Positions 1-7,812 of a DNA stretch of 64,000 bases are shown here, piece by piece. The stretch's first letter is position 1. Every line of letters begins with the position of its first letter. Source of the stretch: Pseudomonas cremoricolorata DSM 17059 = NBRC 16634. Lineage in GTDB: Bacteria > Pseudomonadota > Gammaproteobacteria > Pseudomonadales > Pseudomonadaceae. The DNA lies in contig NZ_KE384442.1 of assembly GCF_000425745.1 (NCBI RefSeq), forward strand, positions 314,968 through 378,967, in the 5' to 3' direction. The notes beneath the pieces are model-generated. The model saw nothing but the letters and a program-made list of their open reading frames with translations. It had not been told where the DNA came from and did no database searches. Position numbers and translations under genes: made by a program.

Positions 1-314
1 GGGCGCAGGCGAACGGGAAAGGGGCGATTCTACCAGAGCGGCAGGGCGTGGTTGCGATGAAACGGAAACAGCCACTGGTGGCGTATTTTGCGACTTCACT
101 GCCGGCTCTGCAAAACGTCCTGACGGGCGCGTCAGGTTGTGTGTTCCGTTTGCGCGAGGCCTGTGGTATAACATGCGCCGCTTTCGGGGGCGTCCCCGCG
201 AGCATAAACCCACACACGTGTCGACACGATGGCCTGGGTGCCCGGAATCCGCAGGATTCTCGGGTTGGTCATTGGGATACGTGGAGGCCCAACCCGACTT
301 ATCAAGGAACTATC
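1..314. other. Region upstream of rpsB, window edge to rpsB start
   Basis: No gene is supported in this stretch. The first 140 bases show no convincing coding signal. In P. aeruginosa the methionine aminopeptidase gene map lies divergently just beyond this point, so its promoter may fall here, but the gene itself is outside the window. The right half forms the rpsB promoter and 5' leader. An open frame runs from 48 into rpsB, but family length and conservation put the rpsB start at 315. Confidence 0.6.
144..172 (+). promoter_or_regulatory. Candidate rpsB promoter
   Basis: A -10-like TATAAC lies at 167-172 with a weak -35-like TTCCGT at 144-149, spacer 17. It would give a leader of roughly 135 nt before rpsB. 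In gammaproteobacteria the rpsB leader is bound by S2 for feedback control; a GC-rich leader here fits that, but I infer it only from position. Confidence 0.45.
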
Positions 315-1052
315 ATGTCCCAAGTCAACATGCGCGATATGCTGAAGGCCGGTGTGCACTTCGGCCACCAGACCCGTTACTGGAACCCGAAAATGGGCAA
401 GTACATTTTCGGCGCGCGCAACAAGATCCACATCATCAACCTGGAAAAAACCCTGCCAATGTTCAACGAAGCTCTGGCTTTCGTAGAGCGTCTGGCTCAG
501 GGCAAGAACAAGATCATGTTCGTCGGCACCAAGCGTTCCGCCGGCAAGATCGTCGCCGAGCAAGCTGCTCGTGCCGGTTCGCCCTACGTTGATCACCGCT
601 GGTTGGGCGGCATGCTGACCAACTACAAAACCATCCGTGCTTCGATCAAGCGTCTGCGCGACCTGGAAACCCAGGCCGAAGATGGCACCTTTGCCAAGCT
701 GACCAAGAAAGAAGCCCTGATGCGCTCGCGTGATCTGGAAAAGCTGGACCGCAGCCTGGGTGGTATCAAGGACATGGGCGGCCTGCCTGATGCCCTGTTC
801 GTGATCGACGTCGACCACGAGCGCATCGCTATCACCGAAGCCAACAAGCTGGGCATCCCGGTCATCGGCGTTGTCGATACCAACAGCAGCCCGGAAGGTG
901 TTGATTACATCATCCCAGGCAACGACGACGCCATCCGCGCCATCGAGCTGTACATGACTTCGATGGCTGACGCCATCATCCGCGGCCGCAACAACGTTGC
1001 TGGCGGCACCGAAGTCTACGCTGAAGAAGCGGCTGCACCTGCTGCTGAGTAA
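315..1052 (+). CDS. rpsB: 30S ribosomal protein S2
   Basis: S2 is a small-subunit ribosomal protein that binds late in 30S assembly, near S1. The 245-residue product begins MSQVNMRDMLKAGVHFGHQT, the characteristic S2 N-terminus, and is the normal length for Pseudomonas. The start at 315 is chosen over upstream in-frame ATGs because it gives the family length and follows AAGGAA. It is the first gene of the rpsB-tsf unit, and a hairpin separates it from tsf. Identity is certain from sequence. Confidence 0.98.
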   Translation: MSQVNMRDMLKAGVHFGHQTRYWNPKMGKYIFGARNKIHIINLEKTLPMFNEALAFVERLAQGKNKIMFVGTKRSAGKIVAEQAARAGSPYVDHRWLGGMLTNYKTIRASIKRLRDLETQAEDGTFAKLTKKEALMRSRDLEKLDRSLGGIKDMGGLPDALFVIDVDHERIAITEANKLGIPVIGVVDTNSSPEGVDYIIPGNDDAIRAIELYMTSMADAIIRGRNNVAGGTEVYAEEAAAPAAE

Positions 1053-1080
1053 GTGACGCGTCGCGTCTGACTTGGCACGC

Positions 1081-1105
1081 AAAAAGGGGGCTCTGCCCCC
1101 TTTTT
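1081..1105 (+). terminator. Hairpin with T-run between rpsB and tsf
   Basis: A perfect stem AAAAAGGGGGC / GCCCCCTTTTT with a 3-nt loop follows the rpsB stop by about 28 nt. It has the form of an intrinsic terminator. Because tsf follows in the same direction it may work as a partial terminator that lowers tsf relative to rpsB, as is known for the E. coli rpsB-tsf junction. Confidence 0.8.
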
Positions 1106-1238
1106 GCCACCTTGAAATCCTGCTGTCAGCATGTCCCGCGCATCATCGGCGTGCTGAACCAACACAGCGGATGAGCAGAATTGAACGCCCGTGATGAGCG
1201 GGTGGAATGGTTGAAAAACTTTCCAAGAGGATTTTGAA

Positions 1239-2102
1239 ATGGCAGAAATTACTGCAGCGCTGGTCAAAGAACTGCGCGAGCGTACCGGCGAAGGCATGAT
1301 GGATTGCAAGAAAGCCCTGACCAAGGCTGGCGGCGACATCGAAAAAGCCATTGATGACATGCGTGCTTCGGGCGCCATCAAGGCTGCCAAGAAAGCAGGC
1401 AACGTCGCTGCTGAAGGCGCCATCGCGGTCAAGACCGACGGTAAAGCCGCCGTTCTGCTGGAAGTGAACTCGCAGACCGACTTCCTCGCCCTGCAAGACG
1501 ACTTCAAGAACTTCGTCGCTGAAAGCCTCGAAGAAGCCTTCGCCCAGAAGCTGACCGACGCCGCGCCGCTGATCGCTTCGCGCGAAGCTGCTCGTGAAGC
1601 CCTGGTCGCCAAGTGCGGCGAAAACGTCAACATTCGTCGCCTGGCGCGCGTCGAAGGCGACGTGGTCGGTGCCTACCTGCACGGCAACAAGATCGGCGCT
1701 GTCGTCGTTCTGCAAGGCGGTGACGTCGAGCTGGCGAAAAACATCGCCATGCACGTTGCAGCGTCCAACCCCGAGTTCCTGGATTCGTCGGAAATCTCCG
1801 CCGAGGCCATCGAGCGCGAGAAGAGCGTGTTCCTGCAACTGAACGCCGACAAGATCGCCGGCAAGCCGGAAAACATCGTTGAAAACATGATCAACGGCCG
1901 CATCACCAAGTTCAAGGCTGAAGCCTCGCTGAAAGAGCAGGCCTTCGTCATGAACCCGGAAGTCAAAGTCGGCGAACTGGCCAAGAAAGCTGGCGCTGAA
2001 ATCGTTTCCTTCACCTACTTCAAGGTCGGTGAAGGCATCGAGAAGCCGGTCGACGACTTCGCTGCCGAAGTTGCCGCACAGGTCGCTGCTGCCAAGCAGT
2101 AA
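1239..2102 (+). CDS. tsf: Elongation factor Ts
   Basis: EF-Ts is the nucleotide exchange factor that recycles EF-Tu-GDP. The 287-residue protein opens with the UBA-like N-terminal module (MAEITAALVKELRERTGEGM) and carries the TDF motif near residues 80-82 whose Asp-Phe pair invades EF-Tu. The start ATG follows AGAGGATTTTGAA. It lies downstream of rpsB after a hairpin and upstream of a second hairpin before pyrH, the standard gammaproteobacterial order. Length and sequence are typical. Confidence 0.98.
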   Translation: MAEITAALVKELRERTGEGMMDCKKALTKAGGDIEKAIDDMRASGAIKAAKKAGNVAAEGAIAVKTDGKAAVLLEVNSQTDFLALQDDFKNFVAESLEEAFAQKLTDAAPLIASREAAREALVAKCGENVNIRRLARVEGDVVGAYLHGNKIGAVVVLQGGDVELAKNIAMHVAASNPEFLDSSEISAEAIEREKSVFLQLNADKIAGKPENIVENMINGRITKFKAEASLKEQAFVMNPEVKVGELAKKAGAEIVSFTYFKVGEGIEKPVDDFAAEVAAQVAAAKQ

Positions 2103-2124
2103 GACAGAGACATCTGTCGCCCCG

Positions 2125-2156
2125 AAGAGGCTGCCCGCTCACGCGCGCAGCCTCTT
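2125..2156 (+). terminator. Hairpin after tsf
   Basis: Ten-base perfect stem AAGAGGCTGC / GCAGCCTCTT around a 12-nt loop, 22 nt past the tsf stop. The T-tract is short, so termination may be partial before pyrH. Confidence 0.65.
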
Positions 2157-2280
2157 TGTCAAAGCGGGCAGGGGTTTATCCAATCCCGAGCCGCTGGCGC
2201 CCAAACGGCGCCGCGCTAAAGTAAGCAGGCCGGCAACGGCCCGCACGAATTTCTAGAAAACGCCGCAGGAGAGACACGCA

Positions 2281-3024
2281 ATGGCTCAGCAGGTGAGTGG
2301 TCGCCAACCTCGCTATAAACGCATTTTGCTCAAACTTAGCGGCGAGGCCCTGATGGGCTCCGAAGACTTCGGCATCGATCCGAAGGTGCTCGATCGCATG
2401 GCTCTGGAAGTAGGGCAATTGGTGGGTATCGGTGTGCAGGTGGGCCTGGTGATCGGCGGCGGCAACCTGTTCCGCGGCGCAGCGCTGAGTGCCGCTGGCA
2501 TGGACCGCGTCACCGGTGACCACATGGGCATGCTGGCAACGGTCATGAACGGCCTGGCCATGCGCGATGCCCTCGAGCGTTCGAACATCCCGGCGCTGGT
2601 GATGTCGGCCATTTCCATGGTCGGTGTCACCGATCATTACGATCGCCGCAAAGCTATTCGCCACCTCAACTCGGGGGATGTGGTAATTTTCTCCGCCGGT
2701 ACCGGCAACCCGTTCTTCACCACCGATTCCGCAGCCTGTCTGCGTGGCATCGAAATCGATGCAGATGTGGTGCTGAAGGCGACCAAGGTCGACGGTGTGT
2801 ACACCGCCGATCCGTTCAAGGATCCATTGGCCGAGAAGTTCGATCACCTCACTTATGACGAAGTGCTGGATCGCAAGCTCGGTGTCATGGACCTGACCGC
2901 AATCTGTCTGTGCCGCGACCACAAGATGCCATTGCGCGTATTCAACATGAACAAGCCAGGCTCGCTGCTCAACATAGTGGTAGGTGGCGCCGAAGGCACC
3001 TTGATCGAGGAAGGCCAAGCATGA
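2281..3024 (+). CDS. pyrH: Uridylate kinase (UMP kinase)
   Basis: Converts UMP to UDP with ATP in de novo pyrimidine synthesis; the bacterial enzyme is a hexamer regulated by GTP and UTP. The 247-residue protein has the amino-acid-kinase fold motif KLSGEAL at 18-24 and the glycine-rich GGGNLFRG segment near residue 60. The start follows GGAGAGACACGCA. Its stop overlaps the frr start in ATGA, so the two are translationally coupled. It is a normal full-length gene. Confidence 0.98.
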   Translation: MAQQVSGRQPRYKRILLKLSGEALMGSEDFGIDPKVLDRMALEVGQLVGIGVQVGLVIGGGNLFRGAALSAAGMDRVTGDHMGMLATVMNGLAMRDALERSNIPALVMSAISMVGVTDHYDRRKAIRHLNSGDVVIFSAGTGNPFFTTDSAACLRGIEIDADVVLKATKVDGVYTADPFKDPLAEKFDHLTYDEVLDRKLGVMDLTAICLCRDHKMPLRVFNMNKPGSLLNIVVGGAEGTLIEEGQA

Positions 3025-3578
3025 TCAACGAAATCAAGAAAGATGCTCAGGAACGCATGAGCAAGTCGCTGGATTCGCTTCAGCACGCATTCAGCCGTAT
3101 CCGTACCGGCGTAGCGCACCCAAGTATTCTGGAAGGCGTGATGGTGCCTTACTACGGCGCCGATACGCCGATCAAGCAGGTGGCGAACATCACCGTCAAG
3201 GATTCGCGCACACTGCAGGTCGTTGCGTTCGAGCGCAACATGCTCAATGCCGTCGACAAGGCCATCGGCAGTGCAGGTCTCAATCTGAACCCCACCAACC
3301 TGGGCGAGCTGCTGTTGATCACGATGCCTGCGCTGACTGAAGAAACGCGCAGAGGCTTCACCAAGCAGGCACGTGATGCGGCGGAAGATGGTCGAGTGGC
3401 TGTGCGCAACATTCGTCGCGATGCCATGAGTCAGCTCAAGGATCTGGTCAAAGAGAAAGAGATCAGCGAAGACGAAGAGCGCCGCGCTGCGGATGATATT
3501 CAAAAGCTGACCGACAAGTTCGTCGCGGATATCGAGGTTGCAGTCAAAGCCAAGGAAAAGGACCTCATGGCTGTCTGA
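3021..3578 (+). CDS. frr: Ribosome recycling factor
   Basis: RRF splits post-termination ribosomes together with EF-G. The 185-residue product starts MINEIKKDAQERMSKSLDSL and contains the conserved RTGVAHPSIL segment and the charged C-terminal helix. An open frame continues upstream inside pyrH, but the ATG at 3021 gives the family length and overlaps the pyrH stop by 4 bases. uppS follows after 15 nt. Confidence 0.98.
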   Translation: MINEIKKDAQERMSKSLDSLQHAFSRIRTGVAHPSILEGVMVPYYGADTPIKQVANITVKDSRTLQVVAFERNMLNAVDKAIGSAGLNLNPTNLGELLLITMPALTEETRRGFTKQARDAAEDGRVAVRNIRRDAMSQLKDLVKEKEISEDEERRAADDIQKLTDKFVADIEVAVKAKEKDLMAV

Positions 3579-3593
3579 GGCCGAGGCTCTTCA

Positions 3594-4349
3594 ATGGAAA
3601 AGACCAAGCTGGCGGCACCGTCTTCGGTGCCGCGACACGTTGCGATCATCATGGATGGCAACAACCGTTGGGCGAAGAAGCGCTTGTTGCCCGGGGTTGC
3701 CGGGCACAAGGCCGGCGTCGATGCGGTCCGTGCGGTGATCGAGGTCTGCGCCGAGGCCAAGGTCGAAGTGCTGACCTTGTTCGCCTTCTCCAGCGAGAAC
3801 TGGCAGCGTCCGGCCGAAGAGGTCGGCGCGTTGATGGAGCTGTTCTTCTCGGCCTTGCGCCGAGAGGCCAGACGCCTCAACGAGAACCATATCTGCCTGC
3901 GCATCATCGGTGACCGATCGCGTTTTCATCCCGAATTGCAAGCCGCCATGCGCGAAGCCGAAGCGCTGACCGCGGGCAACCGTCGTTTCATTCTGCAAGT
4001 CGCCGCCAACTACGGTGGTCAGTGGGACATTGCCCAGGCTGCGCAGCGTCTGGCGCGCGAGGTTCAGGCCGGACATCTGCGCCCCGACGACATCAGTCCC
4101 GAGCTGTTGCAGACCTGTCTGTCGACTGGCGATCAACCATTGCCCGACCTGTGCATCCGCACTGGCGGCGAGCATCGCATCAGCAATTTCCTGCTGTGGC
4201 AGCTGGCTTACGCCGAGTTGTACTTCTCCGACCTGTACTGGCCGGACTTCAAACACGAGGCCATGCGTAGTGCGCTGGCCGATTTCGCCTCGCGCCAGCG
4301 CCGCTTCGGTAAGACCAGCGAGCAGGTCGAAGCTGGAGCCCGTGCCTAA
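3594..4349 (+). CDS. uppS: Undecaprenyl diphosphate synthase (cis-prenyltransferase)
   Basis: Adds isoprenyl units to farnesyl diphosphate to make the C55 lipid carrier used for peptidoglycan and O-antigen. The 251-residue protein carries the signature HVAIIMDGNNRWAKKR, with Asp21 as the catalytic or Mg-binding residue, and the later SENWQRP and RTGGEHRISNFLLWQ motifs of the family. Its stop shares one base with the cdsA start (TAATG), placing it in a coupled envelope operon with cdsA, dxr and rseP. Confidence 0.98.
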   Translation: MEKTKLAAPSSVPRHVAIIMDGNNRWAKKRLLPGVAGHKAGVDAVRAVIEVCAEAKVEVLTLFAFSSENWQRPAEEVGALMELFFSALRREARRLNENHICLRIIGDRSRFHPELQAAMREAEALTAGNRRFILQVAANYGGQWDIAQAAQRLAREVQAGHLRPDDISPELLQTCLSTGDQPLPDLCIRTGGEHRISNFLLWQLAYAELYFSDLYWPDFKHEAMRSALADFASRQRRFGKTSEQVEAGARA

Positions 4350-5164
4350 TGCTTAAGCAACGCATCATCACTGCATTGATCCTGCTGCCGGTCGCCCTGT
4401 GCGGCTTCTTCCTGCTCGACGGCGCGGCGTTTGCCCTGTTCATCGGTCTGGTAGTGACCCTGGGCGCCTGGGAATGGGCGCGCCTGGCCGGCCTGATCGC
4501 CCAGCCGCTGCGCATCGCCTACGCCGCCGTAGTGGCTGGGGCGCTGATGCTGCTCTACCTCATGCAGGACCTCGCGCCCTGGGTGCTGGGCGCTTCGGTG
4601 ATCTGGTGGGCCCTGGCCACCTGGCTGGTGCTGACCTACCCGCGCAGCAGCGAGCTGTGGGCCAGCGCTGCATGCCGCTTGCTCATCGGCCTGCTGGTGC
4701 TACTGCCAGCCTGGCAGGGGTTGCTGCTACTCAAGCATTGGCCTGAAGGCAACTGGCTGATCCTGGCAGTGATGCTGCTGGTATGGGCGGCCGACATCGG
4801 TGCGTATTTTTCCGGGCGCGCCTTCGGCAAGCGCAAGCTGGCGCCGCAGGTCAGCCCTGGGAAAAGCTGGGAGGGCGTGTATGGCGGTCTGGCCGTCAGC
4901 CTGCTGATCACCCTGGGCGTGGCCCTGTACCGCGACTGGAGTGTCGGCAGCCTGCTGCTCGGCCTGCTGGGTGCGGCGGTGGTGGTGATGGCCTCGGTGG
5001 TGGGTGACCTTACCGAAAGCATGTTCAAGCGCCGCGAAGGCATCAAGGACAGCAGCAACCTGCTGCCGGGCCATGGTGGCGTACTGGATCGAATCGACAG
5101 CCTGACCGCCGCGATCCCGATGTTCGCAGTACTGCTGTGGGCCGCCGAATGGGGTGTCATGTGA
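4349..5164 (+). CDS. cdsA: Phosphatidate cytidylyltransferase
   Basis: Makes CDP-diacylglycerol from phosphatidic acid and CTP, the branch point for all phospholipids; an inner-membrane enzyme. The 271-residue product is mostly hydrophobic with about eight membrane segments and ends with the CDP-alcohol cytidylyltransferase signature region (KRREGIKDSSNLLPGHGG followed by DRIDS) near residues 224-250. It overlaps uppS by one base and dxr by 4 bases. Confidence 0.97.
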   Translation: MLKQRIITALILLPVALCGFFLLDGAAFALFIGLVVTLGAWEWARLAGLIAQPLRIAYAAVVAGALMLLYLMQDLAPWVLGASVIWWALATWLVLTYPRSSELWASAACRLLIGLLVLLPAWQGLLLLKHWPEGNWLILAVMLLVWAADIGAYFSGRAFGKRKLAPQVSPGKSWEGVYGGLAVSLLITLGVALYRDWSVGSLLLGLLGAAVVVMASVVGDLTESMFKRREGIKDSSNLLPGHGGVLDRIDSLTAAIPMFAVLLWAAEWGVM

Positions 5165-6351
5165 GTGGTGTGCAACAGGTCACCGTGCTGGGGGCCACCG
5201 GTTCGATCGGTCTGAGTACTCTCGATGTCATCGCCCGGCATGCCGAGCAGTATCAGGTGTTCGCGCTCAGTGGCTATTCGCGCCTCGAACAACTGCTCGA
5301 ACTGTGCGTGCGTCATCGCCCACGCTTCGCGGCGGTTCCCACTGCCGCTGCTGCCGCGCAACTGCGCGCCGGCCTGCGCGAGCACGCTTGCAGTACCGAG
5401 GTGCTGGAGGGCGAGGCGGGCCTGAGCGCGATCGCCAGCGCTGCCGAGGTCGACGTGGTGATGGCGGCCATCGTCGGCGCCGCGGGTCTCAAGCCGACCT
5501 TGGCCGCCGTCGAGGCAGGCAAGAAGGTGTTGCTGGCCAACAAGGAGGCGCTGGTGATGTCCGGCGCATTGTTCATGGATGCCGTGCGTCGCAGTGGTGC
5601 GGTGCTGCTGCCCATCGACAGCGAACACAATGCGATTTTCCAGTGTCTGCCCGGCAACTACGCCCATGGTCTTGAGGCGGTCGGTGTGCGGCGCATTCTG
5701 CTCACCGCATCCGGTGGGCCATTCCGGCAGACGCCGCTGGCGCAGTTGGCTGAGGTCACCCCGGAGCAGGCCTGCGCGCACCCCAACTGGTCGATGGGGC
5801 GCAAGATTTCGGTCGATTCGGCGAGCATGATGAACAAGGGGCTGGAGTTGATCGAGGCCTGCTGGTTATTCGACGCAGCCCCGTCCCAGGTCGAGGTGGT
5901 GGTACACCCACAGAGCGTCATTCATTCGCTGGTCGACTACGTCGATGGCTCGGTGCTGGCGCAACTGGGCAACCCGGACATGCGCACCCCCATCGCCAAC
6001 GCTCTGGCCTGGCCGCGGCGTATCGATTCCGGTGTGGCGCCGCTCGACCTGTTCGCCATCGCCCGGCTCGACTTCGAAGCCCCCGATGAACAGCGTTTCC
6101 CCTGTTTGCGCATCGCTCGGCAGGCGGCCGAGGCGGGCGACAGCGCGCCGGCTGTGCTCAACGCTGCCAACGAGGTCGCTGTGGAGGCGTTTCTGGCCGG
6201 CCGTATCCGCTTCCCGGAGATCGCGAGTATGATCGAGCGCGTTCTCGATCAGCAGCCTGTGGTGCAGGTCGCGTCACTCGACGCGGTGTTCGCCGCCGAC
6301 CAGCGTGCCCGTCAGCTGGCAGGCGAGTGGCTGAGTCGCCACGACCGCTAG
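5161..6351 (+). CDS. dxr: 1-deoxy-D-xylulose 5-phosphate reductoisomerase
   Basis: Converts DXP to 2-C-methyl-D-erythritol 4-phosphate with NADPH, the committed MEP-pathway step; ispD and ispF further along this window supply later steps. I place the start at GTG 5161 (396 residues): it overlaps the cdsA stop as GTGA, has GGGG 8-11 bases upstream, and puts the NADPH-binding GATGSIG at residues 11-17. In-frame ATGs at 5137 and 5149 lie inside cdsA and would add 4-8 residues. Conserved LANKEALV and SASMMNKGLE segments are present. Confidence 0.96.
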   Translation: MSGVQQVTVLGATGSIGLSTLDVIARHAEQYQVFALSGYSRLEQLLELCVRHRPRFAAVPTAAAAAQLRAGLREHACSTEVLEGEAGLSAIASAAEVDVVMAAIVGAAGLKPTLAAVEAGKKVLLANKEALVMSGALFMDAVRRSGAVLLPIDSEHNAIFQCLPGNYAHGLEAVGVRRILLTASGGPFRQTPLAQLAEVTPEQACAHPNWSMGRKISVDSASMMNKGLELIEACWLFDAAPSQVEVVVHPQSVIHSLVDYVDGSVLAQLGNPDMRTPIANALAWPRRIDSGVAPLDLFAIARLDFEAPDEQRFPCLRIARQAAEAGDSAPAVLNAANEVAVEAFLAGRIRFPEIASMIERVLDQQPVVQVASLDAVFAADQRARQLAGEWLSRHDR

Positions 6352-6387
6352 CCGGTCGTCGGCGCGAACGGTTTTTCGGAGAAGTCT

Positions 6388-7740
6388 ATGTCTGCGCTTT
6401 ACATGATTGTCGGCACGTTGATCGCGCTTGGGGTGCTGGTCACCTTCCATGAGTTCGGTCACTTCTGGGTCGCACGTCGCTGCGGCGTCAAGGTGCTGCG
6501 CTTTTCGGTAGGCTTCGGTACACCGCTGATTCGCTGGCATGACCGCCACGGCACCGAGTTCGTGGTCGCGGCCATTCCGCTTGGCGGCTACGTGAAGATG
6601 CTCGATGAGCGTGAAGGCGATGTGCCGCCGGCTTTGGCGGAGCAATCATTCAATCGCAAGTCGGTGCGCCAGCGCATCGCCATCGTCGCAGCTGGCCCTA
6701 TCGCCAACTTCCTGCTGGCGATCGTGTTCTTCTGGCTGGTGGCAATGCTTGGCAGTCAGCAGATTCGTCCGGTCATCGGCGCGATCGAGCCAGGCAGCCT
6801 GGCTGCCCAGGCCGGCCTTGCGGTGGGCCAGGAAATCGTCTCCATCGATGGCAAACCGACCAACGGTTGGTCGGCGGTCAATCTGCAACTGGTGCGCCGT
6901 CTGGGCGAGACCGGCACGCTGCGAATTGGCGTGCAGGATGAAGGCGCGAGTGTCGAGCGCAGCCATGAGGTCAGTCTCGACCAATGGCTCAAGGGCGCCG
7001 ATGAGCCTGATCCGATCCAGTCCCTGGGGCTGCGCCCATGGCGTCCGCAGATCGCCCCGGTGCTGGCCGAGCTCGATCCCAAGGGTCCGGCTGCAGCTGC
7101 CGGGTTGAAAAGTGGCGACCGCCTGATTGCACTGGATGACGTAGCGCTGGCTGATTGGCAGCAGGTCGTCGACGCGGTGCGCGGGCGTGCCGACAGCAAG
7201 GTGCAACTGCGCATCGAGCGCGAGGGCAAGCTCATCGAACTGCCTGTCACCTTGGGTCATCGCGGGGAGGGCGCCAGTGCTGGCGGCTATCTCGGGGCTG
7301 GGGTGAAAGCCGGTGAATGGCCTGCCAACATGGTCCGTGAAGTCAGCTATGGCCCGCTTGAGGGCTTTGCCGAAGGGCTCGCACGGACCTGGAACATGAG
7401 TGTCCTGACCCTCGAGTCGCTGAAGAAAATGTTGTTCGGGGAGCTCTCGGTAAAAAACTTGAGCGGACCGATAACCATTGCTAAAGTGGCGGGCGCTTCA
7501 GCCCAGTCCGGCTTGGGAGATTTTCTGAACTTCCTCGCCTACCTGAGCATTAGCCTGGGGGTTCTGAACCTGCTGCCCATTCCTGTACTGGATGGGGGGC
7601 ATTTGCTGTTCTATCTGATCGAGTGGGCGCGCGGTCGTCCGCTATCTGATCGGGTGCAAGGTTGGGGGGCTCAGATCGGTATCAGTCTGGTCATCGGCGT
7701 GATGTTGCTCGCCTTGATCAACGATTTGGGTCGACTTTAA
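6388..7740 (+). CDS. rseP: RIP zinc metalloprotease RseP (site-2 protease; MucP in Pseudomonas)
   Basis: Intramembrane protease that cuts the anti-sigma factor (MucA/RseA) after AlgW/DegS, releasing the envelope-stress sigma factor AlgU/RpoE. The 450-residue protein has the zinc motif HEFGH at 21-25 in the first membrane helix, two PDZ-like domains in the periplasmic middle, and the third zinc ligand motif LDGGH from residue 401. Its place between dxr and bamA is conserved and links protease output to outer-membrane assembly. Confidence 0.97.
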   Translation: MSALYMIVGTLIALGVLVTFHEFGHFWVARRCGVKVLRFSVGFGTPLIRWHDRHGTEFVVAAIPLGGYVKMLDEREGDVPPALAEQSFNRKSVRQRIAIVAAGPIANFLLAIVFFWLVAMLGSQQIRPVIGAIEPGSLAAQAGLAVGQEIVSIDGKPTNGWSAVNLQLVRRLGETGTLRIGVQDEGASVERSHEVSLDQWLKGADEPDPIQSLGLRPWRPQIAPVLAELDPKGPAAAAGLKSGDRLIALDDVALADWQQVVDAVRGRADSKVQLRIEREGKLIELPVTLGHRGEGASAGGYLGAGVKAGEWPANMVREVSYGPLEGFAEGLARTWNMSVLTLESLKKMLFGELSVKNLSGPITIAKVAGASAQSGLGDFLNFLAYLSISLGVLNLLPIPVLDGGHLLFYLIEWARGRPLSDRVQGWGAQIGISLVIGVMLLALINDLGRL

Positions 7741-7757
7741 CGCTTAGCTCAATTGCG

Positions 7758-7782
7758 AACCTGCCGCCCCGTGCGGCAGGTT
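7758..7782 (+). terminator. Hairpin between rseP and bamA
   Basis: Ten-base perfect stem AACCTGCCGC / GCGGCAGGTT with a 5-nt loop and a short T-rich tail, 18 nt past the rseP stop and 31 nt before bamA. It may be an attenuator between the two genes. Confidence 0.65.
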
Positions 7783-7812
7783 GTTTATTGCCAGTTGGAA
7801 TAAAAGGACTTC

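Noticed and set aside
48..314. Upstream in-frame extension of rpsB by 89 codons
   Set aside because: It covers the promoter and leader and would give S2 an N-terminus unknown in the family.
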